DNA from: a virus | Virus record (IMG/VR): IMGVR_UViG_3300021420_000019 | Span: 1 to 64,000 of that record | Direction: 5' to 3' (one strand) | Length of the DNA: 64,000 nucleotides | Shown: positions 50,465 through 57,025 of the stretch, one piece after another | Position numbering within the stretch: position 1 is the stretch's first letter | How the letters are laid out: each line of letters opens with the position of its first letter | Translations under genes and position numbers: made by a program | The notes under the pieces: model-generated | What the model saw: the letters and a program-made list of their open reading frames with translations, nothing else | Databases searched by the model: none | Told to the model about the DNA's origin: nothing

Positions 50465-51034
50465 ATGAAAAGAGTTAGAGATAGTTTGTTGTCTCCGGAG
50501 GACTTTGCTCGTCTTAGGGCAATGTCCCCTAAAGTACCTAAAGAAGCCATAGCGTTAAAACAGCGGAAAGAGTCCTCTCCCTTTAGGAAGAGGTTGAAGG
50601 TTTCTCCTGTTGTAGTCCTAGAAAGGGTAGAAAAGCCCGAACTCAGTAAAGACTATCTATCTTTGAGGGCTGCCATATCCGATCCTAGGTTACCTGTTGC
50701 AAAAGCCTCTTCGAACATCAAAGATGTGTTGTTTATTGGAGACGGTCAGCATATTTGGAAAAGCCAGTGGGTGGCGCTAGCGTGGGCGGAGAAGCATAAG
50801 AGTTCCAAAACCCGAGTCCGTTGGGCTAGTAGTTTTTATTCTATTAAAGGCTACATATTTGCAAGGAACGGTCATAACGAAGCGGAACAGATGTTGAAGT
50901 GGTGGGACGGGTTGTTGAATATCGTACCATATGAGATTCCACTCCCCCCTCCTCCATCAGATGAAGAATTGTTAGCCTGGTGGAAAGAGTTAGAAGCAAA
51001 AATGGCAGAAGTAGGTATGAAGGACAAACAATGA
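50465..51034 (+). CDS. hypothetical protein
   Basis: 189 residues from the ATG behind GAGAGGGG. Basic first half (SPFRKRLKV), a middle WVALAWAEKHKSSKTRVRW and an acidic Trp-rich end (DEELLAWWKELEAKM). Not recognised. Its stop overlaps the next start (ATGA). Confidence 0.65.
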   Translation: MKRVRDSLLSPEDFARLRAMSPKVPKEAIALKQRKESSPFRKRLKVSPVVVLERVEKPELSKDYLSLRAAISDPRLPVAKASSNIKDVLFIGDGQHIWKSQWVALAWAEKHKSSKTRVRWASSFYSIKGYIFARNGHNEAEQMLKWWDGLLNIVPYEIPLPPPPSDEELLAWWKELEAKMAEVGMKDKQ

Positions 51035-51456
51035 CCGAAACCAACTACGTTAACCGAGTAGACCAGACGCGTCTCCAGAAGATAGACGGCAGCAAGCTGG
51101 CCGAATCCGTGGACGAGGAACTCTACCCCCGACGGGACAGAAAGATCGGAACTGATCCAGTACCCGTGGCCCCTCTTGTTCCTACGAGCATATATCCGTC
51201 CCTTTGGGCTAGCGCTAACCAAGACCCGCCGAAAGCGGGCGACACCATAACCACGGACCTGGATTGGGTAAATTCTACCGAACCGGACGAGCTTCCTGAC
51301 GATGGTATTGGGAACGTGGCACCGACTCCAGCACCCGAACCACCCTTTGCACTTTACTTTGGTCCCAGTCGAGAAGAGTTTGAAACGTTTAAGAAACAAG
51401 TTGTCGCGGCTTTGCGCCATATAGGCGTAGATGTAAGAAAGTACTTCGAAGTATAA
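51031..51456 (+). CDS. hypothetical protein
   Basis: 141 residues starting MTETNYVNR at the ATG overlapping the upstream stop. Pro/Asp-rich, largely disordered middle and a helical end (FETFKKQVVAALRHIG). Perhaps a small virion or scaffold protein; unknown. Confidence 0.65.
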   Translation: MTETNYVNRVDQTRLQKIDGSKLAESVDEELYPRRDRKIGTDPVPVAPLVPTSIYPSLWASANQDPPKAGDTITTDLDWVNSTEPDELPDDGIGNVAPTPAPEPPFALYFGPSREEFETFKKQVVAALRHIGVDVRKYFEV

Positions 51457-51468
51457 ATTGGGAAACGT

Positions 51469-51537
51469 CCCTCCTGATCCGAGGGTACGAGTCGGGGTGG
51501 CTCACTCCACCCCGGCATCCCTAGTGAGAGGGAATAA
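51469..51537 (+). promoter_or_regulatory. three-hairpin leader (copy 2)
   Basis: CCCTC/GAGGG hairpin (51469-51485), CGGGGTGG/CCACCCCG hairpin (51493-51514), then CCCT...AGGG around the GAGAGGG ribosome site. Confidence 0.7.
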
Positions 51538-52353
51538 ATGCACATCAGCGAGAAACAAGTTCCTGGGAAGGAACACACATTTGTAGCTGTGAATGGAAAG
51601 ACCGAGACTGGGACTTTACCCGCTCTTCGTGGGCAAAGCAACTCTTTTGCGTTTTGGGTTAAAGACGAAGCTTGCATAAACGGTGGGTACTGGCGATCCC
51701 AGCTATATTTAACTCAGCGTAGAAAGGATTGGTCTACCGGAAAGAATGGCTTATTAGGGAGAATGAGGAACCTAATGAATAGCCAGAAGCAACAAGCTCA
51801 AAGAAACGGGCACAAGCCACCACTTGTTACTGCCGAACAGATGTCATCAATGTGGGTGTCCCAGAACGGTTTATGCGCTGCTTGCGGTGGTCAGTTGAGT
51901 TTATTAGGTGCTGCTTTTGACCACAATCATGAAACTGGCGAACCACGCGGCTTCCTTCATCAATATTGCAATATCGCTGAAGGATGTACAACGCGGATGA
52001 CGGAAGAAGAATTCAGAAAATTTGTAGAGTTTATCGGGAGTATTAAGATGAAGCATGATAAAGCGTACGATCAGCCAACCAACATGGCTAACGCTGGCAC
52101 GACCACACCGGCGGCTAAGGTATCTGGCGATATCAAGAATGATGCCCTAGGCAACCCGAGCCGGTTCGCACGTAACGCGAGCACCTCGGTGACCGAAGAC
52201 ACTAACTCTGAGATCGATACCCTCCGCGAGCTTCAACTCGGTTCAAACGGATATCAGGCAAATGGGTACCACCCCAGGGTGGCGAACTCCCCAGTTCCTA
52301 CGAGAGGTTTCGGAGAAAGTAAGGCAGATGTAGGCGGGTACCAAGGCGAGTAA
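51538..52353 (+). CDS. endonuclease VII-like HNH domain joined to a small unrelated C-terminal part
   Basis: 271 residues. Residues about 55-165: QRRKDWSTGKNG, then LCAACGGQL, FDHNHETGEPRGFLHQYCN, the endonuclease VII/HNH set. Residues 171-271 (from MKHDKAYDQP) are a hydrophilic Asn/Thr/Gly-rich chain with no nuclease features; GGGAG lies 7 bases before this internal ATG (52048), so it may also be made separately. Looks like an HNH gene fused in frame onto a resident gene. Confidence 0.75.
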   Translation: MHISEKQVPGKEHTFVAVNGKTETGTLPALRGQSNSFAFWVKDEACINGGYWRSQLYLTQRRKDWSTGKNGLLGRMRNLMNSQKQQAQRNGHKPPLVTAEQMSSMWVSQNGLCAACGGQLSLLGAAFDHNHETGEPRGFLHQYCNIAEGCTTRMTEEEFRKFVEFIGSIKMKHDKAYDQPTNMANAGTTTPAAKVSGDIKNDALGNPSRFARNASTSVTEDTNSEIDTLRELQLGSNGYQANGYHPRVANSPVPTRGFGESKADVGGYQGE

Positions 52354-52354
52354 C

Positions 52355-52540
52355 GTGACGGTGAAAGAGTTAATCTCGGAACTCCAAAAGAGAGACCCAG
52401 AGAGTCGGGTCTTTATGGGCTACGACGGAAACGTAGTAGTATCTGAATCAGATTCGGTTGTATCGCCTTCAGAAGAGGAGATCGAAGTCTGCTGGTGGTC
52501 TGTAAGGCCGGGCGATACAGTTATTTTGTGTAACGAGTAA
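52355..52540 (+). CDS. small hypothetical phage protein
   Basis: 61 residues from a GTG one base after the upstream stop. MTVKELISELQKRDPESRVFM is a recurrent opening of small phage proteins of unknown function; acidic middle, CWWS strand. Confidence 0.65.
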   Translation: MTVKELISELQKRDPESRVFMGYDGNVVVSESDSVVSPSEEEIEVCWWSVRPGDTVILCNE

Positions 52541-52563
52541 ATAAAGCTTGACAGGAGACTAAA

Positions 52564-52734
52564 ATGATTGTAGGATTAGCACTAATCGCAGTAGCAAGTT
52601 TCGCGTACGCGGTCTACAAGCACATGACCTTGTCTTCGGTCAAGGCCGCCGTTCTAGCGGAAGTTACAAAGGTCGAAGCGTCGGTTGTGCCCGAGGTTAA
52701 GGCACTCGCGGCAGCCATAAAGGCAAAACTGTAG
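52564..52734 (+). CDS. 56-residue membrane peptide
   Basis: ATG behind AGGAGACTAAA. Hydrophobic segment at about 2-17 (IVGLALIAVASFAYAV) then an Ala/Val/Lys-rich amphipathic helix. Resembles small phage membrane proteins; ends seven bases before tRNA-His. Confidence 0.6.
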   Translation: MIVGLALIAVASFAYAVYKHMTLSSVKAAVLAEVTKVEASVVPEVKALAAAIKAKL

Positions 52735-52741
52735 ATTCAAT

Positions 52742-52818
52742 GGCGGACGGGGCGATACAGGTGACGCCCCAGACTGTGAATCTGGGTATAGTGGGTTCAA
52801 GGCCCATCGTCCGCCCCA
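52742..52818 (+). tRNA. tRNA-His(GTG)
   Basis: Cloverleaf with the extra G(-1):C73 pair diagnostic of tRNA-His; stem GCGGACG/CGTCCGC, anticodon loop CTGTGAA, CCA encoded. Confidence 0.9.
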
Positions 52819-52830
52819 AAAATTGTTACG

Positions 52831-52909
52831 CAGGTCCAAATCCTAGCGTGATGACCTGATCGGGGAGTGCCAGTAACACTCCCTGATTTGACTCTTTACT
52901 GGAGGGTCT
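52831..52909 (+). promoter_or_regulatory. three-hairpin leader (copy 3)
   Basis: CAGGTC/GACCTG hairpin (52831-52858), GGGGAGTG/CACTCCCT hairpin (52862-52884), then GACTC...GAGGGTC holding the GGAGGG ribosome site. Confidence 0.7.
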
Positions 52910-53410
52910 ATGAGCAGTGCAAAAGATATGCGAGCGCAGTTGGGGATGTATCCTACAACCGCCAGGCATAAGTTAAATAGATTGATAATGTTTTCTTTAG
53001 TTCAGAAGTCCGGATTGGATTTGTGCTTTCGATGCGGAGAGAAGATACTGACGCCGAAAGAATTATCGGTAGACCATAAGTTGCCTTGGTTTCGTATTTC
53101 CACGGAGCTGTTTTGGGATTTAGAGAACATAGCCTTCTCACATTTCTCCTGTAACTCGGAAGAGGGCCGGTCGAGAAATCCGAGCAATACTAGGAATCCG
53201 AATTTAATAGCTCCTGACGGGATGCTATGGTGCAGTAGATGTAAGGATTATAGACATATTGAAGATTTTAGTCCATCTAGACGAAAGTCTAATGTTGGGC
53301 ACGTCTGTAGAAAATGCGTATCAGATAAAGAGAAAACACGCTATTCTAAAGCTGTAAATCGTCCGGTTAGAGGCTACCGACAAACTATGAAAGCCTCAAA
53401 AGATTTTTGA
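52910..53410 (+). CDS. HNH endonuclease with C-terminal zinc ribbon
   Basis: 166 residues. LCFRCGEKILTPKELSVDHKLPW near 38-60 (HNH with CxxC), FWDLENIAFSH, then WCSRCKDYR and CRKC as zinc ribbon. A paralogue, same order of motifs, is at 56423 within the tRNA array. Confidence 0.85.
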   Translation: MSSAKDMRAQLGMYPTTARHKLNRLIMFSLVQKSGLDLCFRCGEKILTPKELSVDHKLPWFRISTELFWDLENIAFSHFSCNSEEGRSRNPSNTRNPNLIAPDGMLWCSRCKDYRHIEDFSPSRRKSNVGHVCRKCVSDKEKTRYSKAVNRPVRGYRQTMKASKDF

Positions 53411-53419
53411 AAATAAGTG

Positions 53420-53448
53420 TTGACAAACAAAACGGTTTGTGAGACACT
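53420..53448 (+). promoter_or_regulatory. weak promoter candidate before the main tRNA array
   Basis: Perfect TTGACA at 53420-53425 but only GACACT/CACTAT-like -10 candidates. Position before the array is the main support. Confidence 0.3.
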
Positions 53449-53460
53449 ATGAAAGTCGAG

Positions 53461-53671
53461 AACGGAGATACCCACCGACTAATGTCACGGGCTTCGCTCG
53501 ACAAAGTTTGATACTGTTTCATGCCGGAGAGATGCTAAAGCCGTGCACGGCTAATCTGGTGTGATGACATCGACCGGAGTCACTCCCTTTAGGGCGTGAA
53601 CTCCTTAGCCTGGTCAGCCGTTGACGCGAAGGCATCCGGTCTAGAACGTTTTCGTCGGCGAATATTTTTAT
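53461..53671 (+). ncRNA. structured non-coding stretch before tRNA-Phe
   Basis: No gene. Contains hairpin AGCCG-TGCA-CGGCT (53539-53552) and a long closed element GACC...GGTC with GGAGT/ACTCC and CCC-TTTA-GGG inside (53572-53615). Looks transcribed and folded; identity unknown. Confidence 0.35.
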
Positions 53672-53746
53672 CCTTGTCTGATGTTAATGGTAGCATTCCT
53701 GTTTGAAGCACAGGCTGTAACCGTTCGAGCCGGTTGGCAAGGACCA
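53672..53746 (+). tRNA. tRNA-Phe(GAA)
   Basis: Acceptor CCTTGTC/GGCAAGG, anticodon loop TTGAAGC, A73, CCA encoded. Confidence 0.88.
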
Positions 53747-53752
53747 GTTAGA

Positions 53753-53819
53753 GACATGCGGAGTCCGCGACGGATAGAAACGGCGCGGAATCCTACAGCG
53801 AGACGCAAGTCACCATGTC
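53753..53819 (+). ncRNA. structured inter-tRNA element with GNRA hairpin
   Basis: Closed by GACATG/CATGTC; inside, a 10-bp stem GGAGTCCGCG/CGCGGAATCC with one mismatch and the tetraloop hairpin GAC-GCAA-GTC. No CCA, no T-arm. Confidence 0.4.
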
Positions 53820-53828
53820 CACGTTTAT

Positions 53829-53916
53829 GCGTCTGTGGATGGAATAGGCAGACACGTCGGTCTCAAAAACCGATGACAGAGATGGCGTGGGAGTTCGAGT
53901 CTCCCCGGACGCACCA
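53829..53916 (+). tRNA. tRNA-Leu(CAA)
   Basis: Class II. Acceptor GCGTCTG/CGGACGC, loop CTCAAAA, long variable arm, A73, CCA encoded. Confidence 0.88.
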
Positions 53917-53923
53917 ATTTTAT

Positions 53924-54013
53924 TGTGGGCAGCATTGGATGCAGCGGACACTTATAAAGTCCGAATCAGCAGATCGCTGAGCCGATAGGGTCCGATTCCC
54001 TAGTCCACAACCA
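53924..54013 (+). tRNA. unusual class II tRNA, anticodon read as TAT
   Basis: Acceptor TGTGGGC/GTCCACA, long variable arm with CAGC/GCTG, T-arm, A73 and CCA. The anticodon region CGGAC-ACTTATAAA-GTCCG gives TAT but needs a 9-base loop or an A-A pair, and the D-arm is poor. Isotype uncertain. Confidence 0.5.
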
Positions 54014-54018
54014 AGTTT

Positions 54019-54104
54019 GCCGTTGTGACGGAATGGTATACGAGGGAGTCTTAAAAACTCCTGTGCTCACGCACATGCTGGTTCGAGTCCAGTCAACGGC
54101 ACCA
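54019..54104 (+). tRNA. tRNA-Leu(TAA)
   Basis: Class II. Acceptor GCCGTTG/CAACGGC, loop CTTAAAA, long variable arm, A73, CCA encoded. Confidence 0.9.
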
Positions 54105-54108
54105 ATCT

Positions 54109-54176
54109 GGCGGAGACAGAGGTTCGATTCCTCTCTTAGGTCACTGACCCGAGTCGTCTAGCGGCAGGATACCGCC
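54109..54176 (+). pseudogene. permuted tRNA-like locus (3' half before 5' half)
   Basis: 54109-54141 reads as anticodon-stem 3' strand GGCGG, variable AGAC, T-arm AGAGG-TTCGATT-CCTCT and acceptor 3' strand CTTAGGT. After five bases, 54147-54176 reads acceptor 5' strand ACCCGAG, TC, a good D-arm and anticodon-stem 5' strand CCGCC. The halves pair (5/5 in the anticodon stem, 6/7 in the acceptor with one G-T). No anticodon with T33 can be assembled, so relic and permuted gene are both possible. Confidence 0.45.
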
Positions 54177-54234
54177 TAACAAGATCGCAAGTCCTACGGG
54201 GCGAACGATAGAACACGGCAGGGCGAACTCGGGT
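54147..54234 (+). ncRNA. structured inter-tRNA element
   Basis: ACCCGAG (54147-54153) also pairs perfectly with CTCGGGT (54228-54234), closing an 88-base element that contains GATC-GCAA-GTC and a GATAGAACACGG segment similar to one in 53753-53819. Alternative to the permuted-tRNA reading. Confidence 0.4.
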
Positions 54235-54259
54235 GGAAACACTTTAGAGCATCTGTGCT

Positions 54260-54327
54260 CCGTGGGCTCGGGGAACGCGACATCCCCAGAATTTGATATT
54301 CCAGAGACCTGTAAGTCCCTGATACGG
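54260..54327 (+). ncRNA. structured inter-tRNA element
   Basis: Closed by CCGT/ACGG extended by GGG/CCC; inside GGGGA/TCCCC and GAAT/ATTC hairpins. A separate GAGCA-TCTG-TGCTC hairpin precedes it. Confidence 0.35.
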
Positions 54328-54340
54328 CAAGGTCCCGGAT

Positions 54341-54415
54341 TGCCAGGACGGTGCTACGCGCCACGATGGGGCCGCTTTGATGCTACTGGGCCAAGTTAAC
54401 CAGTCAGTCCTGGCA
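54341..54415 (+). ncRNA. structured inter-tRNA element with perfect 9-bp closing stem
   Basis: TGCCAGGAC/GTCCTGGCA, 75 bases, with smaller GC-rich stems inside. No tRNA features. Confidence 0.4.
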
Positions 54416-54431
54416 TAGGTATTCAAGTTTT

Positions 54432-54507
54432 GAATTCGTAGCTCAATTGCTAGAGCAATCGACTCTTACTCGATGGGTTGTGGGTTGGACTCCCACCGGA
54501 TTCACCA
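54432..54507 (+). tRNA. tRNA-Lys(CTT)
   Basis: Acceptor GAATTCG/CGGATTC, loop CTCTTAC, A73, CCA encoded. Confidence 0.9.
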
Positions 54508-54509
54508 AG

Positions 54510-54571
54510 TTTGACGTTCACTTAACAGTGAGATAACGACCGTAGCGGTTTCGCGTGACTCCGCCGTCAAA
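54510..54571 (+). ncRNA. structured inter-tRNA element
   Basis: 62 bases closed by TTTGACG/CGTCAAA; inside TCACT-TAAC-AGTGA and a GCGG/CCGC hairpin with a T-loop-like TTTCG. May be a tRNA remnant. Confidence 0.4.
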
Positions 54572-54577
54572 AGATTC

Positions 54578-54652
54578 GGATCGCTAATTCAAAGGCTAGA
54601 AGCGCTCTCTTTTAAAGAGTTAATCTCCGTTCGAGTCGGAGGCGATCCACCA
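54578..54652 (+). tRNA. tRNA-Lys(TTT)
   Basis: Acceptor GGATCGC/GCGATCC, loop CTTTTAA, A73, CCA encoded. Confidence 0.9.
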
Positions 54653-54660
54653 AGTTCTAT

Positions 54661-54748
54661 TGAGCCCATGACACAATGGTGTGTCCCTTCTCTGTAAAAG
54701 AAGCGGTCCTTGCGACCACGGTCAGTTCGATCCTGACGGGCTCAACCA
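54661..54748 (+). tRNA. tRNA-Tyr(GTA)
   Basis: Class II. Acceptor TGAGCCC/GGGCTCA, loop CTGTAAA, long variable arm, A73, CCA encoded. Confidence 0.9.
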
Positions 54749-54749
54749 T

Positions 54750-54824
54750 AGTCGAGTAGCACAATGGCGGTGCAGACTCTTGATAGGAGTAAGGCTGTCC
54801 GTTCAAGTCGGACCTCGACTACCA
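54750..54824 (+). tRNA. tRNA-Ile(GAT)
   Basis: Acceptor AGTCGAG/CTCGACT, loop TTGATAG, A73, CCA encoded. First anticodon-stem pair is a mismatch. Confidence 0.87.
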
Positions 54825-54834
54825 ATATTGATAT

Positions 54835-54897
54835 CCGGGGGACTAACTAGGAGCCGTATAGCAGCCTAGTTCAATGCTGTACGGGAAACCTCCCCGG
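54835..54897 (+). ncRNA. structured inter-tRNA element
   Basis: 63 bases closed by CCGGGG/CCCCGG; AACTAGG/CCTAGTT and CCGTA/TACGG overlap and could form a pseudoknot or alternative folds. Confidence 0.4.
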
Positions 54898-54900
54898 CGT

Positions 54901-54975
54901 GGGCGATGAGTAGGACGGGAATATTCCTGCTTTGCAAGCAGCGAGAAATCGGTTCGACTCCGATATTGTCCACCA
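54901..54975 (+). tRNA. tRNA-Ala(TGC)
   Basis: Acceptor GGGCGAT/ATTGTCC, loop TTTGCAA, A73, CCA encoded. Confidence 0.88.
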
Positions 54976-54982
54976 AATTTAC

Positions 54983-55055
54983 ACCCTGTTCGCCAAGCGG
55001 CTAAGGCATCTGGTTTACACCCAGACATTCGGGAGTTCAAATCTCTCACGGGGTA
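54983..55055 (+). tRNA. tRNA-Val(TAC)
   Basis: Acceptor ACCCTGT/ACGGGGT, loop TTTACAC, A73; CCA not encoded, the next tRNA starts two bases on. Confidence 0.88.
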
Positions 55056-55056
55056 C

Positions 55057-55132
55057 GGGCTGTTCGTTCACCGGAATAGGACACGACGCTACGAACGTCG
55101 AAAAAAGAGTTCGATTCTCTTACGGCCCTCCA
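55057..55132 (+). tRNA. tRNA-Arg(ACG)
   Basis: Acceptor GGGCTGT/ACGGCCC, loop CTACGAA, T73, CCA encoded. Confidence 0.88.
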
Positions 55133-55136
55133 TCTT

Positions 55137-55212
55137 GACCCTGTAACTCAGCGCACAGAGTGTCCGCCTTCGAAGCGGTTCGCCGGGGGTTGGAATCCCT
55201 CCAGGGTCTCCA
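55137..55212 (+). tRNA. tRNA-Arg(TCG)
   Basis: Acceptor GACCCTG/CAGGGTC, loop CTTCGAA, T73, CCA encoded. Confidence 0.88.
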
Positions 55213-55214
55213 GT

Positions 55215-55314
55215 ATGTTGTAATACGAAGCGTAACACAACAGAAGGCGGCTACCAGTTGTGGGTAGGTCGCAAGTGAAATCCAAAGCACGTTCGGTGAT
55301 AGCCCGGACAACAT
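55215..55314 (+). ncRNA. structured inter-tRNA element
   Basis: 100 bases closed by ATGTTGT/ACAACAT; inside TACG-AAG-CGTA, CTACC/GGTAG with a 7-base loop, and a GTCGCAAGT segment like those near 53805 and 54186. Confidence 0.4.
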
Positions 55315-55321
55315 TTTCTGT

Positions 55322-55409
55322 TAAGGCGTAGGGGAATTGGTAGACCCGCTCGGCTGTTACCCGAGAGTCGTAAAGACACCTGTAGGTTCGAAACCTACCG
55401 CCTTAGCCA
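55322..55409 (+). tRNA. class II tRNA with Asn anticodon GTT
   Basis: Acceptor TAAGGCG/CGCCTTA, Leu-like D-arm, loop CTGTTAC, a 16-base variable arm with GTC/GAC, T-arm, G73, CCA. GTT normally means Asn, a class I tRNA; the long arm is typical of Leu, Ser or Tyr. G73 fits Asn or Ser. Confidence 0.75.
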
Positions 55410-55417
55410 CTTTCAAA

Positions 55418-55492
55418 GGACGATTAGTTTAATCGGTAGAACTGCTGTCTTGTAAACAGCGGGAAATGGTTCGAGACCATTATCGTCCTCCA
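55418..55492 (+). tRNA. tRNA-Thr(TGT)
   Basis: Acceptor GGACGAT/ATCGTCC, loop CTTGTAA, T73, CCA encoded. Confidence 0.88.
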
Positions 55493-55494
55493 AG

Positions 55495-55557
55495 TTTTGT
55501 CTCTCGGTCATTATGGCCAAGCCGAGAAAATCTCTGTGGCGCAGAGTAAAGACAAAA
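55495..55557 (+). ncRNA. structured inter-tRNA element, three-way junction
   Basis: 63 bases closed by TTTTGTCT/AGACAAAA with two hairpins, CTCGG/CCGAG and CTCTG/CAGAG. No tRNA loops. Confidence 0.45.
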
Positions 55558-55564
55558 AGTTTAA

Positions 55565-55639
55565 GCAGGGCTAGTATAATCGGTAGTACGCGCCCCTCGT
55601 AAGGTCGTAATGCGTGTTCGAGTCACGCGCCCTGCTCCA
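55565..55639 (+). tRNA. tRNA-Thr(CGT)
   Basis: Acceptor GCAGGGC/GCCCTGC, loop CTCGTAA, T73, CCA encoded; one C-T mismatch in the anticodon stem. Confidence 0.83.
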
Positions 55640-55644
55640 AGTTA

Positions 55645-55691
55645 AGCGGTGCCTCACTCTGATGTCCAGGTTAAATGTTCAGACAGCCGCT
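55645..55691 (+). ncRNA. short structured inter-tRNA element
   Basis: Closed by AGCGG/CCGCT with TCTGA/TCAGA inside. Confidence 0.3.
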
Positions 55692-55700
55692 CTTGATTTT

Positions 55701-55774
55701 GCTGGCATAGCTCAATGGAAGAGCTTCCGCTTGGTAAGCGGAGGACTTGAGTCCGATTCTCAATGCTAGCTCCA
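55701..55774 (+). tRNA. tRNA-Thr(GGT)
   Basis: Acceptor GCTGGCA/TGCTAGC, loop TTGGTAA, T73, CCA encoded. Confidence 0.88.
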
Positions 55775-55781
55775 ATTTTAC

Positions 55782-55859
55782 GGCCTGTTGGTCCAGCCTG
55801 GAGTGGACGCGTCCTTGTCACGGACGAGATCGTGGGTCCGAATCCCACACGGGTCGCCA
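55782..55859 (+). tRNA. tRNA-Asp(GTC)
   Basis: Acceptor GGCCTGT/ACGGGTC, loop TTGTCAC, G73 as expected for Asp, CCA encoded. Confidence 0.88.
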
Positions 55860-55864
55860 TTTAC

Positions 55865-55938
55865 GGCCCTGTCGATTAGTGTCAGGTCATTCGCTTCTCA
55901 AGCGAACAGCAGCGGTTAGATTCCGCTCAGGGCCACCA
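55865..55938 (+). tRNA. tRNA-Glu(CTC)
   Basis: Acceptor GGCCCTG/CAGGGCC, loop TTCTCAA, A73, CCA encoded. Confidence 0.87.
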
Positions 55939-55943
55939 AGTTT

Positions 55944-56020
55944 GAGGACATGGTCCAATCGGTAGCGATGCTGGCCTTTCAAGCCATGCGGTGCGGGTTC
56001 GAGTCCCGCTGTCCTTACCA
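55944..56020 (+). tRNA. tRNA-Glu(TTC)
   Basis: Acceptor GAGGACA/TGTCCTT, loop CTTTCAA, A73, CCA encoded. Confidence 0.87.
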
Positions 56021-56032
56021 AATCGAGGAACT

Positions 56033-56293
56033 ATGAGCTGGGTGATGGTTAACGACTTCACCGTCGTGGAAAGAAAAGAAGACGGCACGGTAACACAGCA
56101 GGTGTTCACCTCGCACGCCCAGGCCCGTCAGTTCATGGAGAAGTACGCGGGACAAAAACCTATGAGGCCGCACAAGCCCACGATGCCTAGTCACGCTCGC
56201 GCTAGGTCCGGTAGTTCAAAGCCTATCATCCCGCAGACAGCGGAACAGATAGCGCTGAGAGAAGCGGCGCTGAAACAGTTTAACGGTTTGTAA
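56033..56293 (+). CDS. hypothetical protein inside the tRNA array
   Basis: 86 residues starting MSWVMVNDF behind GAGGAACT. Beta-strand start, then a Pro/Ser/Arg-rich disordered part and a short helix. Flanked by tRNAs on both sides. Unknown. Confidence 0.65.
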   Translation: MSWVMVNDFTVVERKEDGTVTQQVFTSHAQARQFMEKYAGQKPMRPHKPTMPSHARARSGSSKPIIPQTAEQIALREAALKQFNGL

Positions 56294-56300
56294 GTTTAAT

Positions 56301-56387
56301 CCGCTGGTGATGGAATTACCAGACATGCGAATCTTAGAAATTCGTGCCCTATGTGGCGTGGGAGTGGAAGCCTCCCCCGGCGGACCA
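56301..56387 (+). tRNA. tRNA-Leu(TAG)
   Basis: Class II. Acceptor CCGCTGG/CCGGCGG, loop CTTAGAA, A73, CCA encoded. Confidence 0.88.
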
Positions 56388-56422
56388 ATTTAAATCTTAT
56401 CAACGACCGGGAGGTCAACGAT

Positions 56423-56860
56423 ATGAAACTGAAAGACGAATCTAAGTCAGAGCGTCGCGCTAATCAATTAGGAATGTCTTACGGTACAGCATCCGGTAGA
56501 CTTCGTAAGATGATACTATTTGATGTATTGAGAAAGCACAGCGAGAATAAATGTTTTAAGTGCGGCGAATTGATAGAGTCCGAAAAAGACTTAAGCATCG
56601 AGCATAAACAGCCCTGGGAAAATAAAAATCCCGATCTGTTTTGGGATTTAAATAACATCGCTTTTTCTCACATGTGCTGCAACATACCGCATGTTTATAA
56701 GGGCAGCGGAGCGTCACTTAGAAAGATCGGTCCGGAAGGAACTTCGTGGTGCTGGCAGCATAAAGAATTTTTACCAATTGGAGAATTTTATACGGATTCT
56801 TCAAATTGGAACGGTCTACACAGCAGATGTAAATCTTGTCATAAGTCTAGACCTAGATAG
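56423..56860 (+). CDS. HNH endonuclease inside the tRNA array
   Basis: 145 residues. CFKCGELIESEKDLSIEHKQPW near 44-65, FWDLNNIAFSHMCCN and a C-terminal HSRCKSC. Paralogue of 52910. Its ribosome site is inside a tight hairpin (GACC-GGGA-GGTC), which would mask it until opened. Probably a homing endonuclease aimed at the array. Confidence 0.85.
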   Translation: MKLKDESKSERRANQLGMSYGTASGRLRKMILFDVLRKHSENKCFKCGELIESEKDLSIEHKQPWENKNPDLFWDLNNIAFSHMCCNIPHVYKGSGASLRKIGPEGTSWCWQHKEFLPIGEFYTDSSNWNGLHSRCKSCHKSRPR

Positions 56861-56867
56861 TTTCTAC

Positions 56868-56942
56868 TGCCCGTTATAGTTCTGTTGAACTTCGAGGTCT
56901 CATAAGCCTTGCAGGTTGGTTAGATTCCAACACGGGCTACCA
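56868..56942 (+). tRNA. tRNA with anticodon CAT (Met-like)
   Basis: Loop CTCATAA, acceptor TGCCCGT/ACGGGCT with an unpaired 1-72 position as in initiator tRNAs, A73, CCA. The D-loop is very short and lacks GG. Elongator, initiator or Ile2 cannot be decided. Confidence 0.7.
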
Positions 56943-56948
56943 CTTTAA

Positions 56949-57022
56949 GCGTCTGTGATGTAACGGTAGCATATTTGACTGCCAGTCAAATCGTCTCGAT
57001 TCGAATTCGAGTAGACGCCCCA
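56949..57022 (+). tRNA. tRNA-Gly(GCC)
   Basis: Acceptor GCGTCTG/TAGACGC, loop CTGCCAG, C73, CCA encoded. Confidence 0.87.
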
Positions 57023-57025
57023 CAT

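Noticed and set aside
53924-54013. Ochre/amber suppressor tRNA
   Set aside because: The loop cannot be read as TTA or CTA with T33; TAT is the best reading, and genes here use all three stops normally.
53450-54431. Group I intron explaining the split tRNA halves
   Set aside because: The 3' half starts four bases after the preceding tRNA CCA, leaving no room for an intron half, and no convincing P7/Q-R core was found.
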